DNA of 6,338 bases from the NCBI GenBank assembly GCA_003230795.1, contig QIGM01000100.1, positions 1 to 6,338 of the forward strand. The letters are read 5' to 3'. The notes beneath the pieces are model-generated. The model was given only the letters and a program-made list of their open reading frames with translations, did no database searches and was not told the origin of the DNA. A program made the position numbers and the translations under genes. Positions 1 to 5,015 of the stretch are shown one piece after another. How positions within the stretch are numbered: the stretch's first letter is position 1; the number at the start of each line of letters is the position of its first letter. Source of the stretch: a bacterium (GTDB lineage: Bacteria > Bdellovibrionota_C > UBA2361 > SZUA-149).

Positions 1-44
1 TTGTCCTGATGTTTGTCGAGATAATCAACTGTTATTGTTACCAT
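1..44 (-). CDS. Possible 5' end of a further minus-strand gene, cut by the window edge
   Basis: On the minus strand an ATG at 42-44 opens a frame that stays open to the window edge and reads MVTITVDYLDKHQD. The frame is also open upstream, through the hairpin cluster to a stop at 165-167. Codons between the hairpins and the ATG give an acidic, protein-like stretch (EKEIEADRLSDDVEI), so the true start could lie further upstream. No convincing ribosome binding site precedes the ATG. The opposite strand is also open, from position 2 to a stop at 179-181, but gives a leucine-rich sequence that looks less like a protein. Fourteen codons are too few to assign a family. This is a weak call based on an open frame and co-orientation with the aminopeptidase. 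Confidence 0.2.
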   Translation of the reverse strand, partial: MVTITVDYLDKHQD

Positions 45-93
45 TATCTCAACGTCATCCGATAAGCGATCAGCTTCAATCTCTTTTTCTTGT

Positions 94-175
94 GAATGCC
101 TTCGGCATTCCAAAAGCCGATCCCATTCGGCTTTTGGCGCTGCTACGCAGCGCGGGACTGTTTTTCAACAGTCCC
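94..175. repeat. Four perfect hairpins packed end to end (intergenic structured repeat)
   Basis: Four perfect inverted repeats tile this stretch with no spacer: 94-100/104-110 (7-bp stem, 3-nt loop), 110-120/127-137 (11-bp stem, 6-nt loop), 137-143/147-153 (7-bp stem, 3-nt loop) and 154-162/167-175 (9-bp stem, 4-nt loop). Neighbouring stems share a boundary base at 110 and at 137, and the third and fourth abut. The cluster begins 11 nt after the aminopeptidase stop codon, so it would form the 3' end of that minus-strand transcript. Read on the minus strand, the first hairpin met has a GAAA loop, which fits the GNRA tetraloop class. No run of T follows any stem on either strand, so this is not a textbook intrinsic terminator. 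It may protect mRNA 3' ends, block transcription, or be a copy of a dispersed REP/MITE-like repeat. The structure is certain; the role is inferred. Confidence 0.85.
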
Positions 176-186
176 TATTGAGATGA

Positions 187-1422
187 CTACAGTACCCAAG
201 AGCCGGCGCGAAGAAGGGGAATGAGAGTCCCATCTTCGGTTTTAGCGGTTACGTCAACTTCTTCCGAAGAGATCATCATATCCGTGTGCACTGTGCTTTC
301 GTTACAGCCAACTTCCGCCAGGTCTTCTTCGTTCATTGTCTCTCCGCCTTTGAGGCAGAACTTGTAGGCAGAGCCAACGGCGATGTGGCAGGCAGCGTTT
401 TCGTCAAAGAGGATTTCTTGGAACACTTTTCCGCTTTGATATACAGGGGAATCGATACCAACGAGCGCAACCTCTCCTAGTCTGTTTGCTCCTTCATCAC
501 TTGAGATATACTCGCGGAATGTGTCTTCACCTTCTTTTGCGCTAAAAGAGGTGATGCATCCATCCTCAAACTCTAGCTCTAAGTCGACAATCAGCTTTCC
601 ATTGATAAGAAATGGTCGAGTTGCTTTAACCTTGCCGTTCGTTAGGCGGTAGTCAGGGGTCGTAAAGACCTCTTCGGTTGGAACATTGGGCTCAAACGAA
701 ACGTTTCGCGGACTGACGTCTGTACCGCCTTTGAACTTCGCTTTGGGTGAAAGGCCGACGCGCAGGTCACTTCCTCCGCCTGTGAAGTGAAGTTCGCGTA
801 TTTGCATTTCGTTGAGTTGTTTGGAACGGGAATGCAATCGCACGTTGTGCTCATGCCATGCAGCAATCGGGTCACTTTGATCTGCTCTACAGATGCGAAA
901 GATTTCTTCCCAGAGCAGATCGCAGGCCTGTTCCGGACTAGCCTCTGGAAATACCTTCTGACCCCACTTGGGTGTCGCGGCAGCTGCAACTGTCCAGTGG
1001 ACCTTTGATTTGCCGATACCCTCGTCATAGAAGTATTTCACTGCCATGTGGTTGTGCAGTCGAACAGTGTTGAGGCGCTTTGGATCTAAGTCAGAAAGTA
1101 CGTCTGGGTCTTCGCTGCCGATGAGCTTCAAATTCGCCGCGGTAGTGTCGACTAAGTCACGATACTTTTGGCTGACATACTCCGGGACGTATTCCAAGTT
1201 CGCCTCTGAAGACTTGAGAATGCGCAGACGATGGAGCCGAGGTTCGCTTAAGTCGATATTTACGAACTTTGCACCTCGCTCGTATGCCACATCCGCGATC
1301 AGCAGAGCAAGATTTCGATGTACTGCTTCGGTGCTGATGTTGACCACTTGGTCTTTTTGAACATTAAGTCCGTGAGCAACAATTACTTCGGCATAGTTTC
1401 TTAGCTTTTGTGAAAAGTCCAT
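187..1422 (-). CDS. M29-family metallo-aminopeptidase (AmpS/PepS/AmpT type)
   Basis: A cytosolic aminopeptidase predicted to remove N-terminal residues from peptides using a dinuclear metal centre, probably in peptide turnover. The protein is 411 residues from the ATG at 1420-1422, the usual length for this family. The N-terminal domain starts with a helix (MDFSQKLRNYAEVIVAHGLN). The metal ligands of the family all seem present, counted from this ATG: Glu251 in NVPTEEVFTTP, Glu317 in RLGEVALV, His346 and Tyr353 in CHIAVGSAY, and His379 and Asp381 in VHTDMM. Their spacing matches the family closely. An in-frame TTG at 1468-1470 would add 16 basic residues. I reject it because the ATG has an AGAAGGA ribosome binding site 4 nt upstream (1427-1433) and gives family-like length. 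The gene diverges from the small ORF at 1587 and is followed by the hairpin cluster. Substrate specificity cannot be read from the sequence. Confidence 0.93.
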   Translation of the reverse strand: MDFSQKLRNYAEVIVAHGLNVQKDQVVNISTEAVHRNLALLIADVAYERGAKFVNIDLSEPRLHRLRILKSSEANLEYVPEYVSQKYRDLVDTTAANLKLIGSEDPDVLSDLDPKRLNTVRLHNHMAVKYFYDEGIGKSKVHWTVAAAATPKWGQKVFPEASPEQACDLLWEEIFRICRADQSDPIAAWHEHNVRLHSRSKQLNEMQIRELHFTGGGSDLRVGLSPKAKFKGGTDVSPRNVSFEPNVPTEEVFTTPDYRLTNGKVKATRPFLINGKLIVDLELEFEDGCITSFSAKEGEDTFREYISSDEGANRLGEVALVGIDSPVYQSGKVFQEILFDENAACHIAVGSAYKFCLKGGETMNEEDLAEVGCNESTVHTDMMISSEEVDVTAKTEDGTLIPLLRAGSWVL

Positions 1423-1497
1423 CAGATCCTTCTGTCTTGCTGTGGTGCGTTTCCTTGGTCTATTCGGCAAACAATATGTTCGGTCTTATTCTTGAGT

Positions 1498-1527
1498 AGC
1501 GAGCGCGTTTAATCGCGTGGCTTTTTT
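1498..1527 (+). terminator. Terminator-like hairpin with T-run in the leader of the small ORF
   Basis: On the plus strand, GCGCG (1503-1507) pairs with CGCGT (1514-1518, one G-T pair) around the loop TTTAAT. An outer AGC/GCT pair (1498-1500/1520-1522) is separated by a small internal loop. Six T residues follow directly (1522-1527). The form is that of a weak rho-independent terminator. It lies 60 nt before the small ORF, not after any plus-strand gene in view, so it could attenuate that gene's transcript or stop stray transcription across the divergent region. It could also be chance. Confidence 0.3.
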
Positions 1528-1586
1528 GAAAGGTTTTCCTGGGCTAGCCGTCCAATTTTAAGAACACACAATTTACAAAGGAAAAC

Positions 1587-1784
1587 ATGATGAAAAAAAA
1601 CTCTCAAACGTCAGAGGCAAGACGCGCAAAATATGCTCGATATCTAAAACAGCACTATCTTAGCTTGAAAGAGCAAAAGAACCGCGGTGGATTCGTGCCC
1701 GAGATGGATCATTTTATCGCAGAGCTTAAGGAGCTCGTTCGTAGCCACAGCGAAGGAGAAGGCAAGTTGGTCGCCAACGGTTAG
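1587..1784 (+). CDS. Small charged protein of unknown function (65 aa)
   Basis: I do not recognise a family. The product is 65 residues, rich in Lys, Arg and Glu, with no signal peptide, membrane segment or cysteine, so it is probably cytosolic. The middle (about residues 12-33 and 38-53) looks like two helices joined by a short NRGGFVPE linker. A strong AAAGGA ribosome binding site (1577-1582) supports translation. Two ATG codons are in tandem (1587 and 1590); the second has the better spacing of 7 nt against 4, so the protein may be 64 residues. The reading frame ends in TAG 36 nt before the stop codon of the convergent lipoprotein gene. It is divergent from the aminopeptidase, which lies on the other strand. 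The ribosome binding site and composition make it more likely real than not. Confidence 0.6.
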   Translation: MMKKNSQTSEARRAKYARYLKQHYLSLKEQKNRGGFVPEMDHFIAELKELVRSHSEGEGKLVANG

Positions 1785-1820
1785 ATCCTTAAGAAGATAT
1801 GGCGACGAAACGGAAGGCTG

Positions 1821-2258
1821 CTAGGGCCTTAAATGAATGTAACCTTCTTCGTCGACAGAAAACTCAAGATGACCTGAGCCTTTCTCAAGGTTGCCTTTCG
1901 CAGTGCCTAGCTCCAAACGGTAAGACTTGCCTGTTTCTAATGGATTGCTTGAAATAATAGTCTGCGCCCCAAAAGACGGCAGCGCTCCGTAAATAATTTC
2001 ACGCGGACTTCTGTCTCGTGAAACAACAACGTGCCAGATTATCGGACAGTTTGGTACGATACAGTTGTCGAGTTCAAACACACGAATTTGAGAAAATTCT
2101 GGCAAGATACCTTCTGCTGCGAGGTCGTTGGCTTTAAACTTTGGCTGGGGGATTCGCTCCTTGTCGGAGGAGGGTGTGAGTGTGATGTGTCCACCTGAGC
2201 AGGCCGCCATTCCTAGTAGTGCGATAGTCGCGAATGTAAGTAGTAGACGTTTACCCAT
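1821..2258 (-). CDS. Putative lipoprotein of unknown function (145 aa)
   Basis: Exported protein with a clear lipoprotein signal: basic start (MGKR), hydrophobic core (about residues 5-17) and a lipobox ending in Cys20 (GMAAC), which would be lipidated after cleavage by signal peptidase II. Residue +2 is Ser, not Asp, so by the E. coli sorting rule it would go to the outer membrane in a Gram-negative. The mature part, about 126 residues, has a polar linker and then a segment likely rich in beta strands, with two cysteines five residues apart (Cys66, Cys71 in NCIVPNC) that could form a disulfide. The pattern of W..VV, IIYGALPSF and LETGKSYRLEL suggests a small beta-sandwich, which is inference only. 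A GGGAG ribosome binding site lies 8 nt before the ATG (around 2267-2272). No function is assigned. Confidence 0.8.
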   Translation of the reverse strand: MGKRLLLTFATIALLGMAACSGGHITLTPSSDKERIPQPKFKANDLAAEGILPEFSQIRVFELDNCIVPNCPIIWHVVVSRDRSPREIIYGALPSFGAQTIISSNPLETGKSYRLELGTAKGNLEKGSGHLEFSVDEEGYIHLRP

Positions 2259-2317
2259 TTTGTTTGCTCCCTTGCTCCGTACTTATTTAGCGAAAAATCC
2301 GCTTATCTGCTGATACA

Positions 2318-2346
2318 GGTATACTGGGATTAAACCAGAGCGTAAA
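2318..2346 (-). promoter_or_regulatory. Candidate sigma70-type promoter for the lipoprotein gene
   Basis: Read on the minus strand, TTTACG (2341-2346) and TATACC (2318-2323) are separated by exactly 17 bp. Each matches four of six consensus positions. Transcription would start near 2311, giving a leader of about 50 nt before the lipoprotein ATG at 2256-2258. Two near-identical octamers (TAAACCAG at 2331-2338 and TAAACCTG at 2343-2350 on the plus strand, 12 bp apart) cover the -35 area and could be a protein binding site. Confidence 0.35.
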
Positions 2347-2390
2347 CCTGTAAAATATCTATCAGAAGGCGGTAGTAAATTGCGCGATTC

Positions 2391-2405
2391 GCCCCCTAAG
2401 GGGGC
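2391..2405. promoter_or_regulatory. GC-rich perfect palindrome between two divergent genes
   Basis: GCCCCC (2391-2396) and GGGGGC (2400-2405) form a perfect 6-bp inverted repeat around TAA, in otherwise AT-rich intergenic DNA. It sits between the candidate lipoprotein promoter (about 45 bp from its -35) and the candidate dcd promoter (about 50 bp upstream of its -10). There is no T-run, so it does not look like a terminator. A binding site for a shared regulator is possible but unproven. Confidence 0.4.
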
Positions 2406-2457
2406 AGTTACAGCCTTAAGCTCGCGGAAATAGTCTCGATGAGTTAGCTTTTAATTC

Positions 2458-2466
2458 TGATAAAAT
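2458..2466 (+). promoter_or_regulatory. Candidate extended -10 promoter for the dcd-like gene
   Basis: TGATAAAAT fits an extended -10 element (TG, one base, then TAAAAT with five of six consensus positions). No good -35 is seen 17 bp upstream, which extended -10 promoters tolerate. A start near 2473 would give a leader of about 30 nt. An inverted repeat, CTGAT (2457-2461) and ATCAG (2470-2474), spans the element and could be an operator. Confidence 0.35.
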
Positions 2467-2504
2467 AAGATCAGTAAAGAATAAAGATAATAGGCATTCG
2501 CAAT

Positions 2505-3071
2505 ATGTTGTCCTCCGAAGACATTAAAGCAGCAATAGATCAGGGAACTCTTGCGGTTAATCCGCTGTTTGAAGGCGCTATTCGTCCTGCGGGCCTACGT
2601 CTTCATCTCGGTGCGCTGCTTTTGCGCCCTAAGCCAGGAATGGTTGTTGATGTGCTGCGAAACGAACTTCCGGAATATGAAGAGATTCACCTCACACCCG
2701 ACACTCCATATACGCTAGAGCCTGGTGGATTCATTCTTGGTGCGACGTATGAAAAAGTGAGCGTGGGTGAAAGACTTGGCTTTCTTATCGAAGGTAGGAG
2801 TACTCTCGCGCGACTAGGGCTAACAGTCGTCCAAACCGCGATGTTGGTCTATCCCGGTCATCGAGCCAGAGCCGTTACCTTGGAGCTAGCCAACAACGGG
2901 CCTAATGGAATTCGGCTCTACCCGAGAATGAAAATTGCGCGAGCGGTGCTCTTTGATTTGAAGAGCCCAAGCAAGGCTTCCTACGATGATGACGGAAAAT
3001 ATCGTGGTCAAACAGATGTAGGGCCACCGATATTCAAGGACGAAGTATTACCGGAACCGACTAGCGAGTAA
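2505..3071 (+). CDS. dCTP deaminase family protein (Dcd/dUTPase fold), divergent
   Basis: A 188-residue member of the dCTP deaminase/dUTPase superfamily, close to the usual length of Dcd (about 190). Dcd converts dCTP to dUTP (or dUMP in bifunctional forms) for dTTP synthesis, as a homotrimer in the cytosol. Recognisable segments are the N-terminal DIKAAIDQGTLAVNP, the signature GRSTLARLGL (97-106, with Arg98, Ser99 and Arg103), the catalytic-type Glu127 in TLELANNG, the hydrophobic IRLYPRMKIARAVLF strands, and the C-terminal KYRGQ. Two Asp residues usually conserved in the family appear changed: the SxDLRLG-type motif reads GLRLHLG (Arg32), and the IDPGxxG motif reads VYPGHRA (Tyr116) with one extra residue after it. 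Family membership is firm, but dCTP deamination is less certain. The ribosome binding site before the ATG is weak. The last 11 bp overlap the end of thrC on the other strand. Confidence 0.8.
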   Translation: MLSSEDIKAAIDQGTLAVNPLFEGAIRPAGLRLHLGALLLRPKPGMVVDVLRNELPEYEEIHLTPDTPYTLEPGGFILGATYEKVSVGERLGFLIEGRSTLARLGLTVVQTAMLVYPGHRARAVTLELANNGPNGIRLYPRMKIARAVLFDLKSPSKASYDDDGKYRGQTDVGPPIFKDEVLPEPTSE

Positions 3072-4371
3072 GAAGGAAGTCTTTCAGTTGGCTAAATTCG
3101 CATGAGACAGCGGTTGCCTTCTTCTCGGCGGACAGAACAGCTTTTAGACCATCCGGAATTTCGGTTTTGTCCGGTAAGACCGAGTCCATTACCTCGGGGA
3201 ACTTCGCTGGGTGCGCGGTAGCCAGCATCACATGCTGTGTGTCTTCCGGAAGCGTATCCCGATATTTTTCGACACCGAGAAGTCCAACCGCTCCGTGTGG
3301 GCAAATCAGATATTGAAATTTCTCGTAGCAGGAGACAATCATAGCTTTCGTCGCGTCGTCGTCGAAGGAGGCGCCTAGGATTTCTTCATGAATTGATGGA
3401 TCGTCTTTACGGTAGAGCTCGCAGAGTCGGACAAAGTTGCTCGGGTTACCTACATCCATTGCATTAGAAAGTGTAGGCACAGAGGCTTTTGGCTCGTAGC
3501 GATCTTGCTCGAGGTAGCGAACGAATGTGTCGTTGATATTTGTCGAAGCGACAAATCGCTCAACTTTTAAGCCGTACCGGCTGGCGAAAAGACCTGCGGT
3601 GAGATTTCCGAAGTTACCACTTGGAACAGAAAACGAGATTTTCACCTTGTCATTGAAGCGACGTTGAAGTTCGGCGGCTGCATGGAGATAGTAAAACGAC
3701 TGAGGAATCAGGCGCGCGATGTTAATGGAATTAGCGGACGTGAGCTCAAAGCGAGACTTTAAATCCGAATCAACAAAAGCTTCCTTCACCATTCGTTGGC
3801 AATCGTCGAAGGTTCCGTCGACCTCCAGCGCTTCGATGTTTCCACCTAGGGTTGTGAGCTGTTGTTCTTGTAGAGGACTTACTTTCCCGTGAGGATAGAG
3901 TAAGACAACCTGTATTCCCGGCACATTAAAAAATCCGTTGGCGACCGCACCACCAGTGTCCCCAGAGGTTGCAACAAGAATCGTCAGCTCTGAATTGGTA
4001 TCGCGCCTGAAGTAAGACATGACTCTAGCCATGAATCGGGCGCCGAAATCTTTAAACGCGTAGGTCGGCCCATGAAAGAGTTCGAGTACGGATGTTGAAG
4101 TATCGAGAGTCGTGAGTGGGCATTCAAAATTGACTGCTTCGTCAGTGAGCGCACTCAGCTTTGAGTCTGGAATTACTTCCGAGAGAAATAGTCCTGCGAC
4201 TTCAAAGGCAATCTCTCCTAGAGTATGGCTTGCTAAAGCATCAACAAAGGCAGGCGATAGTTTGGGAATAGACTCCGGCATATAAAGGCCGCCATCTGGA
4301 GCAAGCCCTTGAAGTATCGCTTGATCGATACGAACCGCTTCGGCCTTTCCATTCGTGCTGTAGAGCTTCAT
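3061..4371 (-). CDS. thrC: Threonine synthase
   Basis: PLP-dependent enzyme that converts O-phospho-L-homoserine to L-threonine and phosphate, the last step of threonine synthesis, in the cytosol. At 436 residues it matches the long E. coli/fungal class of threonine synthase. It begins with the typical MKLYSTNGKAE and has APDGGLYMPE (24-33). The lysine that binds PLP is Lys107 in HGPTYAFKDFGARFMA, the same position as in E. coli ThrC. ATSGDTGGAVA (134-144) and SGNFGN (251-256, the glycine loop for the PLP phosphate) follow. Further family segments are SANSINIARLIPQ (212-224), AMDVGNPSNF (304-313) and TAHPAKFPE (385-393). No key residue is missing. Its ATG overlaps the upstream kinase's TGA in ATGA, with only a weak G-rich Shine-Dalgarno, so translational coupling to the kinase is likely. 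Its substrate must come from a homoserine kinase, for which the adjacent kinase is the obvious candidate. Confidence 0.97.
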   Translation of the reverse strand: MKLYSTNGKAEAVRIDQAILQGLAPDGGLYMPESIPKLSPAFVDALASHTLGEIAFEVAGLFLSEVIPDSKLSALTDEAVNFECPLTTLDTSTSVLELFHGPTYAFKDFGARFMARVMSYFRRDTNSELTILVATSGDTGGAVANGFFNVPGIQVVLLYPHGKVSPLQEQQLTTLGGNIEALEVDGTFDDCQRMVKEAFVDSDLKSRFELTSANSINIARLIPQSFYYLHAAAELQRRFNDKVKISFSVPSGNFGNLTAGLFASRYGLKVERFVASTNINDTFVRYLEQDRYEPKASVPTLSNAMDVGNPSNFVRLCELYRKDDPSIHEEILGASFDDDATKAMIVSCYEKFQYLICPHGAVGLLGVEKYRDTLPEDTQHVMLATAHPAKFPEVMDSVLPDKTEIPDGLKAVLSAEKKATAVSCEFSQLKDFLLTR

Positions 4372-5003
4372 CGAGCCCCCGCGAGGTTTAGTAAACGTTT
4401 GGTTGAGAACTTATCTCGCTGTGCGCGGTTCATTACCAAGGTCACATCCGCATAAGCGTAATATCGTTCACTTCGCGCTTTCAGAAGCTTCGGGTAGCTG
4501 TGCCGAAGTGCCTCTTCTGTGGACTCTCCATCACGCTTAGAAAAACTGCCTCCCCAAACCACAGGCTTAGGATCCTCGAGATACTGAGAAAACATAAAGT
4601 CTAATTCTGATTCAGGGACGCCGAGGTAAATAATTCTGGAACGCTTCTTAAGTCCACTGAGTATCGCGTCTCCGGTGTAGACAACGCTTCCAGTGGTATC
4701 GATTACGATATCTTCATTTAGTCCCCAGCCGTCCTTGCCAAGTTTCGCAAGAATATCATTCATTACTTCAGCCTCAAGCTGAAGATAACGCTCTTGACGT
4801 TCAAGGAAGCTGTCCGAGTCCGGCTCTCCCATCCATTCCGCGACACCGCCGAGTCCTGACAGACCAAGATCGACTAGCTCCTTTCCTAGCCGCTCTTCAA
4901 TAATCCCATCGCAATCAAAGAGAGTGAACCCTTTCTCCTCAGCGATACGCCTTGCTAGGTGTGATTTACCGCAGCCCGACAATCCGATTAGAGTAATGAC
5001 CAT
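4368..5003 (-). CDS. Shikimate-kinase-like P-loop kinase; candidate homoserine kinase
   Basis: A 211-residue P-loop kinase related to shikimate kinase. It has a Walker A motif GLSGCGKS (7-14), a DCDGIIEERLG segment (30-40) like the DxD...IE motif of shikimate kinase, a FLERQERYLQLEAEV helix (66-80) in the place of the FRxxE region, a core strand IVIDTTGSVVYTG (99-111), and a lid/adenine region with YPKLLKARSERYYAYAD (about 169-185). The GGG motif that contacts shikimate is replaced by DTTGS (102-106), and about 25 extra residues lie at 41-65, so shikimate is probably not the substrate. The gene lies between homoserine dehydrogenase and threonine synthase, exactly where thrB (homoserine kinase, GHMP family) normally lies. 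I infer that it phosphorylates homoserine. Alternatives are a diverged shikimate kinase or a regulatory kinase. Fold call is firm; substrate is inference. Confidence 0.85.
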   Translation of the reverse strand: MVITLIGLSGCGKSHLARRIAEEKGFTLFDCDGIIEERLGKELVDLGLSGLGGVAEWMGEPDSDSFLERQERYLQLEAEVMNDILAKLGKDGWGLNEDIVIDTTGSVVYTGDAILSGLKKRSRIIYLGVPESELDFMFSQYLEDPKPVVWGGSFSKRDGESTEEALRHSYPKLLKARSERYYAYADVTLVMNRAQRDKFSTKRLLNLAGAR

Positions 5004-5009
5004 TCTAAG

Positions 5010-5015
5010 TCACCT
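5010..5015 (-). promoter_or_regulatory. Ribosome binding site of the kinase overlapping the thrA stop codon
   Basis: On the minus strand, AGGTGA (5010-5015) lies 6 nt before the kinase ATG (5001-5003) and overlaps the TAG stop (5014-5016) of the upstream gene. Ribosomes finishing the dehydrogenase would end on this site, which points to coupled translation and fixes the kinase start. Confidence 0.65.

Noticed and set aside
94..175. CRISPR array or classical intrinsic terminator
   Set aside because: The units are unlike each other and have no spacers, so it is not CRISPR; no T-run follows any stem, so it is not a standard terminator.
642..1028. 128-codon open frame on the minus strand inside the aminopeptidase gene
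   Set aside because: It overlaps a gene with complete active-site motifs in another frame, and its basic, Ser/Arg-rich product looks like out-of-frame translation.
1046..1360. 104-codon plus-strand frame antisense to the aminopeptidase gene
   Set aside because: Antisense shadow of a confident gene; Ser/Arg-rich composition and no ribosome binding site support.
1423..1586. Sigma70 promoters for the aminopeptidase and the small ORF
   Set aside because: I found no -10/-35 pair with acceptable spacing and match on either strand.
1814..1830. Inverted repeat AAGGC/GCCTT around the lipoprotein stop codon as a terminator
   Set aside because: Only a 5-bp stem with a 7-nt loop and no clear T-run on either strand.
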